Below, one piece after another: positions 9,383-19,596 of a DNA stretch of 33,885 nt. Every line of letters starts with the position of its first letter. The stretch's first letter is position 1. Under the pieces are notes generated by a model. The model was not told the DNA's origin, did not search any database, and worked only from the letters and a program-made list of their open reading frames with translations. The position numbers were made by a program, and so were the translations under genes. The DNA is from Chara braunii (Eukaryota; Streptophyta; Charophyceae; Charales; Characeae): assembly GCA_003427395.1 (NCBI GenBank), contig BFEA01000170.1:2379458-2413342 (forward strand). The letters run 5' to 3'.

Positions 9383-10608
9383 CCCATACCCGAATAGGGG
9401 TTTCTAGGGATAGCCACTTCACCCTTGGTTGTTCAGGTGGTCTGACTCCATTGGAATGTACCCACCAACCCTGTGTCTTGCTACCCCAATTAACCACCAT
9501 ATTAGATACTAAAGTAAATTTATTCATTAAAGCCGTGATCTCCATCATATTAGCTATTGATGCTTCCATTATAAGAGTGAGATCATCTGCAAACATAGAA
9601 CTGACAGGAGTAACTTCCTCTGGAATCCCAGTGATTTGTAGCCTTTTTAGATTGTGATGACTTCGAAGATTCGCCCCCGCGGCTTCCATAATTATAAGGA
9701 AAATAAAAGGCGCCAAACAATCTCCCTTGAGCACCGATCTTTGTAATTTGATTTCTGGAGAAAGTAACTCATTAACTTGAACCCTCGTGGTAATATTATA
9801 GTGCAGTATACTAATCCATTGACGCAAAACAGGACCAAAGTTCATTTTTGACAAACAGGCATCCAAGAATCTCCAGTCCACATGGTCATAGGCTTTCTCA
9901 AAATCTATAAAGATGACTACATCATTTTAACGGGACTGACGAGCCAATTTGGTAATCTCATTAATCAGTAATATATTGTTTTGTATATGGTGTCCCTCTA
10001 TAAACCCTGTTTGAGAGGGATGAATAATTTCTGACATAATCGGAATCATTCTATTCGCTATAGCCTTAGCTAGCATCTTATAGACAATAATTAGCAATGT
10101 GATTAACCTGTAGTTTCTAATATTAGTCTTATCCCTTTTTTTTATAGAGGAGAGTGAAAATTCATTGTCCGACAAATTCTCCCATATATCCTGAGTTTTG
10201 AACTGTATTGTAAAATTTCATTAGATCATCTGAAAAAATCGGCCACATTGATTCCCAAAGTTCTTTAGGAAACCCATCAATACCCGAGGTTTTCTCCTCT
10301 TTCATTGGAAGCAAGGTTGTCCAGATTTCCTCATTTGAGATTGGTTTCTCCAGTGAGTCCTTTTGTTCCTGTGAAAGGGTTTTCGTTCTGGGAATCCGAA
10401 AGTCAGCTATCTCCTTACGATTTTCAATTATATCACGAAAGTTTTTGGCTGATGTGAAAAGACCTTTGAAGAAATCATAGGTTGTTTTAAGACTACCCGT
10501 TGAGAAAATGAGATTATCGATATGGGAAGGAATGGTGGGGTCTATCAACCCTTCTATAACTGCACTCTTGGCCCGAGATTTGGCCATAGCGAAGAAAGTA
10601 GTATTCAT
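9345..10608 (-). pseudogene. LINE reverse transcriptase domain
   Basis: Frames 10608-10162, 10175-9927 and 9881-9345 together give an RT. In order they show TSGIDGFPKELW (finger entry), RNYRLITLL..YK, and QTGFIEGHHIQNNI (RT motif 2a of non-LTR elements). Then come MDWRFLDACL, SVLKGDCLAPFIF (the usual RGxRQGDPLSP block) and SSMFADDLTLI, the F/YADD catalytic motif with both Asp residues present. A stop near 9926 and frame changes near 10170 and 9880 disable it. Together with the endonuclease this would copy the element's own RNA at a nicked target. Confidence 0.85.
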
Positions 10609-11073
10609 TTATCCTTCAGTTTGATGCTTAGTTAGTTTTCCTCTAACAAGATACCCTTGCCAACGATGTTGTGCAAAGGAAAGAAGTCGATTCCTTAAGC
10701 TACTGATATCAGTTCGTTGTTGTTGATTGGACTCTGAATCCTGTAGCTCATAATACAAAATCAGCTCTTGAATTTGTATCTCTTATTGTTATTTGTTCTT
10801 TGCCAATAGTTTTGAATACTCCTTACATTTTTGAGCCACAAAGGTTAAACCACTATTAAACCATTCAATAGGAGAGTCATGCTGAGGCTTAGTCGATTGC
10901 CAGAATTTTCATACATCTTGCACCAACTGTCTAAATCGAGGAATAGGCAGAAAGGACATATTCAACTTATAAAACCCTTTCCCCTGGTCCGACCTTTTAC
11001 GAAATGACAATAGTATCGCACACATTTTGTGATCCGCTCCAGGCCAAGGACTCTGAGGGAAAATACTTAATCC

Positions 11074-11625
11074 CTAAAAAACCCTTTCTAGGTCTTTTGA
11101 AAGTAAGATCAAGTCTATGCGTGACCTAGAAATAATTGCGGAACCCCCATGACGTATACATGTGAAAATCTGTTTCTGAGGATGAAGACGTCTAAAAGAA
11201 TATAAAAGACCCTCATATTCACATAATCTACTAATTATATTCTCATCTTTCTCAATATACCCAGGACAAGGAGCGGGGATCCTCCATCTATCCAGTCCCC
11301 GATCAGGAGCTGCATTAAAATCCCCGACCATGATTAGAGGTATCCCATCAGGTATATGATTATGAATTGTGTGGAAAAAAGTAACCCTTTCCTATACATC
11401 ATTTGGGCCATAAATATTCATTACACAGATTATCTTTATTTCCAACATTACTAGAGCTACAATACATCTCCCTTGTTCCTTATCCGTGTCCCAATACACG
11501 ATTTCAACCCTAGATTGAGGAGGAACCCAAAAGGCCACCCCTCCCGAGCCGCTTCTTTGCGCATGGGAACACAGTTTCTGGAATGGCCAAATCAGATTGT
11601 GAGCTCTAGTGTGTGGTCCATCCAC
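11074..11625 (-). pseudogene. LINE apurinic-type endonuclease domain
   Basis: Two frames (11625-11392, then 11331-11074) cover an exonuclease/endonuclease/phosphatase fold. The first has HAQRSGSGGVAFWV, the usual strand after the LQE motif, and ends near NIYGPND. The second opens with MVGDFNAAPD, the catalytic GDFN motif, and contains SRSRIDLILLS, the conserved S.IDx. A further frame just downstream contains PWPGADHK, the final catalytic DH of the fold. This nicks target DNA to prime reverse transcription. A frameshift or stop around 11340-11390 breaks it. Confidence 0.8.
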
Positions 11626-11810
11626 AAAGTGTCACCCCCCCATATTGGTCATTGCCTATACGAGAGAGCTCAACTTCCCACCGCCCTCCCTTTTTCCGGA
11701 CTGGTATGATCAGGTTCCCTTTAGGTGGAGTCGTGCGGTTTGACTGACCCTTCTGCAGTGTATGTCTTAGTTTCTGATGTTTATTTGTTTCTTGTTCCCC
11801 TCCCTTACTA

Positions 11811-11840
11811 ATAGTATTACTATTATTGTTATTATTATTA
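11811..11840. repeat. TTA/TAT microsatellite
   Basis: An imperfect run of TAT/TTA triplets immediately outside the Helitron 3' end. Helitrons insert between A and T, and an AT-rich run is a usual target. Confidence 0.8.
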
Positions 11841-11883
11841 CTAGCTAAGCGCCCGCGGTGCGGGCGGTGCGGGCCACGCCCGC
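11841..11883 (-). mobile_element. Helitron 3' terminus: hairpin and CTAG before T
   Basis: On the minus strand the sequence reads GCCCGC-ACC-GCGGGC (11865-11851), then GCTTAG, then CTAG, followed by a T (complement of A at 11840). A GC hairpin about 10 bases before CTRR, with T as the next base, is the standard Helitron 3' end. Just inside, another GCCCGC (11878-11883) could pair alternatively. It lies on the correct side of and in the same orientation as the Rep/helicase genes, so it very likely ends that element. Confidence 0.75.
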
Positions 11884-11939
11884 AGAATTAAGAGTAACTG
11901 GCTACGAAGTCCAATTTTAATTCACGAATCAAAAAAATA

Positions 11940-12127
11940 ACAAATAGAAAAAAAAAATGTAAGAGAAAGGGCGAGGAGAGACAGAGATAGACAAAGAAAG
12001 AAAAAAAAAAAAAAGATAGAGATAGATAGATAGATAGACAGAGAGAGAAAGAAAGAGAGAGAGAGAGAGAAATAGAAAAAGAGAGAGAGAAAGAGAGAAA
12101 GAGAGAGAGGGAGAGAGAGAGATATTA

Positions 12128-12173
<46 letters not shown>

Positions 12174-12180
12174 GAGCAAC
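11940..12180. repeat. GA-rich microsatellite with A runs
   Basis: Long imperfect GA/GAAA/GATA tract inside the Helitron between its accessory ORF and its 3' end. Apparent Ser/Leu-rich reading frames through it are products of the repeat. Confidence 0.9.
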
Positions 12181-12645
12181 GAAAGAGCACAGAACAAAAA
12201 AAAACGAACACGAGTAAAAAAAGAAAAAAAAATTGATATGAAGATTTTTCGTTTCATTTAAGTAATCAAGTGGCCGCAGTATGATCAAGGCACAATTATT
12301 GCGCAGTGAAATCAATATTGACTTAAAAAAGCGGAATAATATTACGTCATTTTTTTATTTTTTTATTTTTTTATTTTTTTCGTCTCTCTCTCTCCTTATT
12401 TATTTGTCTTTCCTTTCCCATCTCTCTTGTAGGGGCAATTACATAACTGAAACCGAAGACGACCATCTAGGAATTTGTCATTAAGGCAACGCCTGGACAA
12501 CCGCCCAATCAACATCTTTGTCTTCCTATCTCTCTTATAAGACCAATCAACTTCCTTCACTGGAACGATAGTCTTGCAACACCTCACGAACAGAAACTTG
12601 TTGCAACACTTTTCGACGATACTCCTCGAAAGTTCCGAATCGAGT

Positions 12646-14272
12646 CTATCTTTGCCGATTGTAATCGAGATGAATTGCAGCATCCACACATCTCCAAGTG
12701 TTCATACTCGTATTCAATTTCGTTGCTGCTTCTACAATATCTTGCACCCTGTGAGAACTTTCAAGATAGGAAAGGTGGGCAAGTGTCTTTTTCGGACCAA
12801 TAGATTCAACAGAGTCGTACATGGTAATGTTAAAATTAGAAGAACTTGGTTGTTTCAATGGTCCTGTATGGACATGCAGATGGTCTTTTGATGGCGTATG
12901 AGCGGGCACAACATAACTGACAGGAGATGGAGTAGCCGTAGCGACCGGCAAAGCAGAAACAACAACAGAAGTAGTGACAATCGTCGTTGACATATTGGAA
13001 GGTGCAACATAATCCGCAAGACGTTGAAAATTTGGATCGGCGCGAAATGAGGAGTGGAAGAAGCAACCACGGGAGGAATCCTTTTGAGAAGCTGCTGTAT
13101 CCGTGCATGTTTGTGAAAGGCTTGGGGAATAGTCCCTTATGTCGAATAATGCGGCAAATCAAATGCCATCCTAGTAATCTCCTCATTAGACAGAGCGATG
13201 AACTCATCGTTCAAAAGTGATTGCAAAATGGAAGAAGCCTCCAAATCCGAAACATTCAACGGGTCTGAAGGAAGAGGGAATCGTCGTTTCAACTGCATAT
13301 TAGTGAGTTTGTTTATTTTCCACTCCAGAAAGTTTTCCCATATTCGTCAATCTTTCACGACTGTGACACTTTTGACAAACATTTCAAAAAGCACCTCAGT
13401 CAAGACATTTTGGATGTCAACCTTCTTCACATCGTCAAACCATCTAGCAAGGTAAGCGCGCGGATTCGGACTGCGAATTGTGGGTGCATCGTTATCATCG
13501 GGCACCACAATAACCCCCGGAGGATTTTGTGGTTGCGATGTGGCGCAAATATGTCTTCGCGTCCACTGCGTTGAGATTGCGAAGACGAATCATGAACATG
13601 TGCACGTCCAGCAAGCGGTGCACAAAACGGAAGAGATGAAAGTGCATCATCAGGGAGCGCATTCAGCGCTCTTACAATCCGAGTTCCCGTTTCATCAACA
13701 ACAGGTTGCCGTCCCACCTGATTATCAGCCAAGGTAGGCTCGAGCATTTCGGGCGAAGTCAAAACATTAGTTTTCGCACCACGTCTCTTTCTTCTCTTGA
13801 ATGTAGAATCAACACAGTCTTCTTTTGAATCACGAGTAATGTCATCATCCTCGTCATCAGGAAATGTAAGGTTAACAGACCTACCCGACTGACCTCTACA
13901 CGAATTATCCCCATCAGCACGACGATCATCACCATCCCCCTCCACAACCATCTTCTCAACATCATCAAGGGTATTCCCTTGCAAACATTCACGTTCAACC
14001 TCACCAACAACAGGACGATCGTCCCGAGGATGTTCACTTCCAAGATTCACTGACCTTTCATCATTTCCACTTTTCTTGGACCTCTCCGAATGTTCGGCTC
14101 CGGTTTTTGATGTAACATTCGTATCGTATTGAGTGGTATTGGTGGTTTTCATTGCTTTCCTCTTAGCACGAGCGTCATACTTATGCGGTATTCGGGAGTC
14201 GTCTGAAAAAAAAGAATATGACATAATTATTTGGGATGCGAAGACTCGATGAGAAAAAAAAGAAGGACTCAA
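12646..14272 (-). pseudogene. Helitron accessory ORF, frameshifted, function unknown
   Basis: Downstream of the helicase on the same strand lies a second coding region. Frame A (14272 to ~13530) has an acidic, low-complexity part and a basic RRKRRGAK stretch. A frame change gives frame B (~13530-13020): VVPDDNDAPTIRSP, then ARWFDDVKKVDIQNVL and later RRFPLPSDPLNVSDL. It has two in-frame stops (around 13355 and 13138). Frame C (12993-12646) ends it. Just before frame A, TTTTTTTTCAG on the minus strand (AG at 14204-14203) is a good splice acceptor, so the first exon may be separate. I do not recognise the fold. It is not an obvious RPA or OTU protein, which some plant Helitrons carry. It may be a captured gene. 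Confidence 0.55.
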
Positions 14273-14710
14273 AAAAGTTCATGATATACAATATTCTTCG
14301 TGAAAATTTTCTTATCAGGCAACGCAACACGGATGTTGTTGGGATGACCAACACACGACAACGCAACGTACAGTTGGCCATGCGCAAAAACCGGTTTGCA
14401 TAGGTAAACCCCTGCACGCGATACAGTTTGTCCTTGCGAATTGTTAATCGTTACAGCAAAAGCAAGACGAACTGGAAATTGCCTCCTAAACCATTTGAAC
14501 CCGGTGGTCTCACCATCACTTGTCAAATTAATCTTGGGGATCAGTGTTGTCTTACGCGTGTGCAAATTGTCACTTCCAACAAATCATCATCAACGATCTT
14601 CTTCAGAATCAGTCTCGTACTGTCGCAAAGTCCTTGCTTCAGTGACAAATTTCGCAAAAGCATCACAGGTGCACCAATTTTTAAGCGCAACTTGTGAGGT
14701 GAAAGGCCAG
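14269..14710 (-). pseudogene. C-terminal part of the Helitron Pif1-like helicase
   Basis: From about 14710 one minus frame reads LSPHKLRLKIGAPVMLLRNL, the conserved block of Helitron helicases. It passes by way of a frame change near 14560 into FPVRLAFAVTINNSQGQT and VFAHGQLYVALSCV, the terminal helicase motifs (SQG, YVALSR). It ends at NIVYHELF with a stop at 14269, very close to the family's usual C-terminus. The neighbouring upstream frame lost this register near 14700, so the helicase is split. Confidence 0.85.
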
Positions 14711-15757
14711 ATCCGTCGAGAGAGTTTTTTTAAGAACTTCCGCTCATTACTGAGTCCGATATTATCCGAATCAAGATAATCAATACTAAAAAGGTCACGC
14801 ACCTCCTCAGGAAAGTCGTCAAGAACACGGTTGTTAACAGAACCGGCATCGTCATTAGTCGAGCATAAAATTAATCGAGGCAAGAAATAATCGGCATCCC
14901 CGACATGGTTTGACACATCATCAAACGTCCATGAAATCAACTCATCAATCGGTTTATCCGTACAAATCTCACGTGGCAATCTGACCGCAGCAGGTTCATT
15001 AGGAAGAACACAAGGATGGTCACCATTCCCAATTTGCATCAAAAAGTGGTCATACATTCGTGTCATTTCATCATTCCCCAAGCTTAAGATTCGCATATTT
15101 TCGGTCAGTTGATGAACCTCAAAAATTTTCCACAAAGGAGACATTTTCATGGACGCATCAATTTGTTGCGCTCGCGATCCGTGTTTTACAACTCGCAAAA
15201 CCTGTCTAAAATCCCCAGCAAGAAGTAGAACTTTCCCATCAAACGGCTCGTCGTTGTCACAGAGGTCCCGAAGCGTAATGTCAAGAGCTTCCAAATGAAA
15301 CTTGTTACTCATTGGAGCCTCGTCCCAAACAATCAAGTCGGCACGGCGGATAAGCTCCGCAATATCACTTTGTTTTAGAATCAAGAAGAGACGCGTGTTA
15401 TCAAGTTTCAAAGGTGCGCGAAATCGTGAGTGAAACGTTCGACCCGCCGTCAAAAGAGTCGTCGCTATCCCATTGGACGCGATGGTCAGTGCAATGGCAG
15501 AACGGGACCTTATGCCCGCCAAAATAGTTTCAATGCAAAAAGTATTTTCTGGTCCAGCAGGTGCATCGACAAAAGCACGCAACAATTTTTTTTCTTGCAC
15601 AGCCCGAACGACTCTTTCCACCAACACTCCTTGACGTGGACGAAGGCGTCGAAAATTAGAGTCATATCTACGTTGCATTTCAATCGGATCATACGACAAC
15701 TCGTCATTTAGAATCGAGGATACCGTTCTGTTCTCGTAATGTCTGGTTATGTTCTCA
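14590..15757 (-). pseudogene. Helitron helicase domain with ruined Walker A
   Basis: The longest helicase frame starts at 15699 by first Met, but the frame is open back to ~15757 (ENITRHYENRTVSSILNDEL), so it is an internal segment of the fused Rep-helicase. Numbering from that Met, residues 45-53 read DAPAGPENT where the family has DGPAGTGKT: the Walker A lysine is Asn. Walker B (LIVWDEAPM, about 122-130) and the LTENMRI motif are intact. It should normally unwind DNA 5'-3' during rolling-circle transposition. As it stands it should not hydrolyse ATP. Confidence 0.85.
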
Positions 15758-16231
15758 ACAATTGTTTCCCTGTCGGGTGTCGAAAATGAAGGCCGAACTG
15801 ACGGATGTTTTTTCTAGACTCTTGCAGAATACGATCAAGATGGAATAACACTAACGATTGCAAAATGTTCGGGGGAACAATTTCACAGTCGTGGCGATAC
15901 TGAAAATTGTCAGACATCTTATCCCAATGTCGTTTAAAGAAACGGACCGGATCGATCACTAGACCAAACGCGAGAAGCATAACGAATATTTTATGAACTT
16001 CTTCAAGCATGTAATGCGTCGCGGCTGTGTCGATGCATTGATCGTATGCATCGTCTGTTTGCAAAAGACCTAATCGAAGACACACGGATCGGAAAAAATT
16101 GTATTCGACTCCGTCCACAGTACGAATTTCGGCAAAAGAGTGCACCCCACGAAAATGTTCATGGTTTAGCAACACGCACAGATAGAATTGTTCGCCTTCC
16201 ACTTCTTATTTTTGTTATCCCACACATGAAA
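15747..16231 (-). pseudogene. Helitron region between Rep and helicase
   Basis: Minus frame 16202-15747 reads EGEQFYLCVLLNH then SFAEIRTVDGVEY, the RYYLRLLLNH..SFEDLRTV block that follows Rep in plant Helitrons. Immediately upstream, in another frame, 16231 to ~16205 gives FHVWDNKNKKW, the usual YVW...KKW segment. The family's IGRMYFV stretch between the two is missing, so a small deletion plus frameshift occurred here. At 15750 the frame changes again into the helicase. The nominal start at 16202 is a GTG and is not a real start. Confidence 0.8.
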
Positions 16232-16237
16232 ATTAAC

Positions 16238-16827
16238 CATGACTACGCCGGACCCGGACTCGGACATTTCCGAATATGGATCCGGACCCGTGTCCGGTAG
16301 TTGCCGGACGTCCGAAATTCTGGACATTTCCAGACCTCTGGACATGGAGGGATCCGGACGGTCCGGATGTCTGGACAGGTCCGGAAATGTCTAGACCATT
16401 AAAAAAAAATAAAAATAAAAATATGTTATGCAGAATAACAATGCAAACCACTTTTGCCACAGAGTCAGGATTCCTAACCAAAATCCAGTTAAAAGTTAAA
16501 AACTATAAAAAGCTTAAAAAAAGACTTTAAAAACTAATAAAAGGTAATGATTCTAATGAATTATGAATAATAAAAAATTGGGGTTGTCTAATAAATTACT
16601 ATAGAGAGAAAGCATATCCGGACCCCCCATAAACGGGCCTTAAAAACCCCCAAAACAATTTTGGGGGCTTGGCTCTTCAATGGGGAAGGGTCCTGGACCG
16701 TTTTTTTATTTTTATTTTTTTTTCTCGAAATTTGCCAGATTCGGACCTTCCAGACCGGACGTCTGGATTCCGGACTGAATCCAGACCGTCCGGACGACGG
16801 TCTGGACGTACGGATCGTAGCCATGGT
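16238..16827. mobile_element. Motif-armed insertion 1 (CCGGAC arms), inside Rep
   Basis: 590 bases interrupt the Helitron protein between AEIVN and FHVWDN. ATTAAC flanks both sides (16232-16237, 16828-16833), extendable to 9 bases with one mismatch. Removing the insert plus one copy restores AEIVNFHVWDNK in frame. The ends are inverted: CATGACTACG at the left, and ACCATGGCTACG read inward from the right. Both arms (16247-16390, 16740-16815) are filled with variants of TCCGGAC and GTCTGGAC. AT-rich tracts then face each other (A-rich near 16400, T-rich near 16705). A 9-bp hairpin CCCCCAAAA/TTTTGGGGG lies at 16647-16667. There is no coding capacity, so it is a non-autonomous DNA element. Confidence 0.8.
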
Positions 16828-17600
16828 ATTAACGATCTCTGCGTATAGAGGAAGCTCCTTTTTACGAACATGCTCATTCAAAGAGTTGTGTTTCATCCAT
16901 GTCGTCAATTTCGTTTTCGGGGACCCTTGCGAAACAACGTCATGCTCAGTGCCTGGTTCGAATTACACTTTTTGCATGTTTTCAAGATGCCTGGGCAATC
17001 TTTCGACCGCGGGCCATTGTTCCGCAACGTCGAACTCAAATAGATGCCAACACCTACAACACACATATCTTGATACAATTTGACCTCGTCGATGGACGCA
17101 TTACTATCTTGCTCGCAAACCATAGTACGATCACACTCTTTGTACACGTACTTATACACGTACTTGCACGCCTTGATGTTAGCACAATATTCAACATTTA
17201 AGTGACAATTAAACCTCATTAGCAAGTACGGGGTATACGAGACTACACGCCGATTGTCGTAAACGACTCCATTTTGAACAATCGTAAAACCACCGTCACT
17301 TGGTTTCCTTCTCCTATACAAAGGGTACGTTTGTTCGTCTTTGAATGTTTTTGTTGAAATGAAGTCTTTCGGAAAACCTTTTGTGCATTCTCCGTCCTCC
17401 GTACACGAAGCATCGTGTTTCTCCGCACCGCAAATCCCGTGCAACATGAACTTGGCTACCCTTTCTCTCAATTCCCCTTCCCGAGGAATCTCGACACACA
17501 CCACATTGTCAATAGCATCCGCATCCCGAATTTTATCATTCGGATGCAGGATAACCAATATATGTGCATGTGGTAGACCCCTTTTTTGAAACTCCAGCAC
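16820..17600 (-). pseudogene. Helitron Rep (HUH nuclease) core
   Basis: Minus frame 17600-16905 begins LEFQKRGLPHAHIL, the HUH motif with both His (about residues 11 and 13). It later has ACKYVYKYVYKE (about 144-155), the two-tyrosine motif whose Tyr cut and join DNA ends. GLP.AHI and the CTKGFPK block (72-78) match plant Helitrons closely. A frame change near 16905 leads into TTWMKHNSLNEHVRKKELPLYAEIVN, the usual LTEWF...LTYAEIP stretch. It is then cut by the insertion at 16827. Catalytic residues are intact, but the polypeptide is split by two insertions and several frameshifts. Confidence 0.9.
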
Positions 17601-17745
17601 ACTGTGTGTCCGATTTTGAATTTAACGCGGGTTCCACGTTGCAAAATTCAACGCGCGTTGAATTCCCGTTAAACTCCCGTTCAAACGCGAGTTGGACGCG
17701 AATTAATCGGGTCCGGAATGATTTTTTTCCTAGGCTAAAAATTAT

Positions 17746-18030
17746 NNNNNNNNNNNNNNNNNNNNNNNNNNNNNNNNNNNNNNNNNNNNNNNNNNNNNNN
17801 NNNNNNNNNNNNNNNNNNNNNNNNNNNNNNNNNNNNNNNNNNNNNNNNNNNNNNNNNNNNNNNNNNNNNNNNNNNNNNNNNNNNNNNNNNNNNNNNNNNN
17901 NNNNNNNNNNNNNNNNNNNNNNNNNNNNNNNNNNNNNNNNNNNNNNNNNNNNNNNNNNNNNNNNNNNNNNNNNNNNNNNNNNNNNNNNNNNNNNNNNNNN
18001 NNNNNNNNNNNNNNNNNNNNNNNNNNNNNN
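17746..18030. other. Run of unknown bases (assembly gap)
   Basis: 285 N. Any reading frame crossing it is meaningless. Confidence 1.
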
Positions 18031-18180
18031 AAAAAATATAGGGTTGTAGATCTTTCAAAGATGTACAACAATTTATTTTTTATTTTATTTTTTTAGAACT
18101 TCGTGTATTTTAAAAAAAATCAAAATCATAAAAAGCAAATAAAAAAAAAGAAAAAAAGAGACACACACACACACAAAATT

Positions 18181-18600
18181 GGGCCTGTAGCAGGTTGCAT
18201 GAGTCTGGCGTCAGTTGGTTGAGGAAACCCAGGCCCTGGGCNGCCTATGTGAATGTATGGAAAGCAGGCCCTGGGCTGGATACGGGTACTGGGCCAAACA
18301 CAGGCCAAAGGCAGTTGGGGGCATGCACCCACCTCAGGCCCAAGGCCTGTTCTCGTTCGTGCCGGGCCTCAGGCTATCCGGCCCTACTGGAAGCTTCCTG
18401 GGACTGAACACAGGCAGGCCACTTCGATATAGCAAAGGGTCTGCCTCCACATTGGGCATTCGGGTGCGGGCTGCATGCTGCGTAAGTGCTGCCGCACTGT
18501 AGCTCGCTGGCACTCACGTGCTCACGGGCGAGCAGGAAGGAGCAGGCAGCCATAGTCGAGTTGCGCTGTAGCTCGCTGACACTCACGCCAACAATCATGC
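18181..18600. repeat. GC-rich palindromic block, words shared with 4930-5170
   Basis: Palindromes: CCCAGG/CCTGGG (18228-18240), CAGGCC/GGCCTG (18335-18349), GGAAGCTTCC (18389-18398). A 22-base direct repeat with one mismatch lies at 18497-18518 and 18566-18587 (TAGCTCGCTG core). Several words recur in the palindrome cluster at 4.9-5.2 kb (AGGCCCTGGGC, ACACAGGCAG, GAAGCTTC-TGGG, TAGCTCGC), so both may be copies of one unclassified repeat. One N lies at 18242. Confidence 0.45.
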
Positions 18601-18740
18601 ACACACACACACACACACACTTACAAACACACACATACACAAACACACGCAGATACATTCATATTCATGCACAGACACACTCTCACACGCAGGCACACAC
18701 ATACACACATACGCGCACACACAACACACTACACACATAT
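18601..18740. repeat. CA microsatellite
   Basis: Imperfect (CA)n with some CATA and CGCA. A TTTA repeat follows at 18807-18838. Confidence 0.95.
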
Positions 18741-19004
18741 AACTAGGGCGTTGGGCGTTGGTGGATGTAGGGGCGGATGGGAGATGCTTCAGGGGTTGGG
18801 TTTTTTATTTTTTATTTATTTATTTATTTATTTATTTTTGCGTAGGGCCACGTGTTCCGGACCCCGCGCATCAATTCTGTTTTTCCGAAAAGCGCGGGAG
18901 CGACCCATTTTTACGTTTAACGCGAATTCAACGGGATTTTTTTGAATTTAACGGGATTCAACTGGAGTTTAAGTCCCCTGTTCTCCGTTAAAAAGATACA
19001 CAGC

Positions 19005-19531
19005 CAGCACATACAACATTCCACTTACCCTACCAAAGATCCGTTTGTTCTTTATCTCATCAATCAACTTTGCAAGATAACCTTTGAGCACTCACGCCAG
19101 AAGATTCGGCCTGTTGTTAGGACATTGACCTGGCAACAGGGCTTGTTTGATCTCCGACCAGTTAGTGTTGCACGTCATAGTGATGAAAAGATCCAGTTTT
19201 CTGAATCGCCTCACAATTGCCATGCTGTCGTGATATCTTTCATTCATATATCGGGGGCCCCCAGTGAACGTTGACGGTAAAACCACTTTTGTCCCAACAC
19301 CCTCACCACGTTGATTTTGTTGCACGACGTCTCTTAAATCCTGATAATACTCCGAGCGCAATTTTTTCTGGTGAATCTCACCCATTTTAAGCGGAGGGAT
19401 TCAACTTTAGCGTATGTCATACAACAAAACTCGTGGAAGAGACGTGCTGCATAAAGGAGACAAGGCCTTTCACCATCGCGCTCGTGAAGGTGAAATGCAT
19501 AGTACTCCTTGACACTAAGTCCTGACGGCAT
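19005..19531 (-). pseudogene. Helitron-like N-terminal domain before Rep
   Basis: Minus frame 19531-19334 has LSVKEYYAFHLHERDGERPCLLYAARLFHEFC, the TMREYYAY.L..R......L..GRLFQQF block. Frame 19385-19092 continues with KLRSEYYQDLRD, TFTGGPRYM, DLFITMTCNTNWSEI and LLPGQ...RP, all standard. At 19092-19094 a TGA replaces the usual Arg of ARVF (CGA to TGA would do it). The frame continues cleanly as VLKGYLAKLIDEIKNKRIFGRVSGMLYV to the insertion at 19004. One frameshift (near 19385) and one stop break this part. Confidence 0.85.
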
Positions 19532-19596
19532 TCCAACTTCCGGGGCACGTCGGACAGACCAACTATCAATTCCCTTCAGAAAAAGTAAAACAAACC

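Larger units (their letters stand above)
7336..11700 (-). mobile_element. Non-LTR retrotransposon (LINE), full domain order but frameshifted
   Basis: Read on the minus strand this runs from an endonuclease (from ~11625) through reverse transcriptase (10608-9345) and a zf-RVT-like C-terminal region (8505-8209) to a 3' end with a 22-base poly(A), seen as T at 7336-7357. That order, with no LTRs, is the L1-type plan. The coding part is split over at least eight frames, so the copy is dead. The 5' end is not clear; a TTA microsatellite (11811-11840) and the Helitron terminus follow. I could not find a target duplication of the bases next to the poly(A). Confidence 0.85.
17602..19004. mobile_element. 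Motif-armed insertion 3 (TTTAACG/AACGCG arms), inside Rep, with N gap
   Basis: CAGCACA flanks both sides (17595-17601, 19005-19011). Removal of the insert plus one copy joins GMLYV to LEFQKRG in frame, exactly the family sequence. The ends are inverted: CTGTGTGTCC at the left, and GCTGTGTATC read inward from the right. The left arm (17602-17745) and right arm (18840-19004) are packed with TTTAACG, AACGCG and GTTGAATTC in both orientations, and both contain GGGTCCGGAA in inverted orientation. Unknown bases fill 17746-18030. The middle (18031-18840) also holds CA and TTTA microsatellites and a GC-rich palindromic block, possibly a later insertion. Confidence 0.75.

Noticed and set aside
11922-12315. 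Long Ser/Leu/Phe-rich frames on the minus strand
   Set aside because: They are translations of the GA microsatellite and have no complexity.
14590-15699. Functional Pif1 helicase
   Set aside because: The Walker A lysine is missing and the C-terminal motifs are in other frames.
17564-18071. Frames running through 17746-18030
   Set aside because: They cross unknown bases.
18486-18746. Thr/His-rich frames
   Set aside because: Products of the CA microsatellite.
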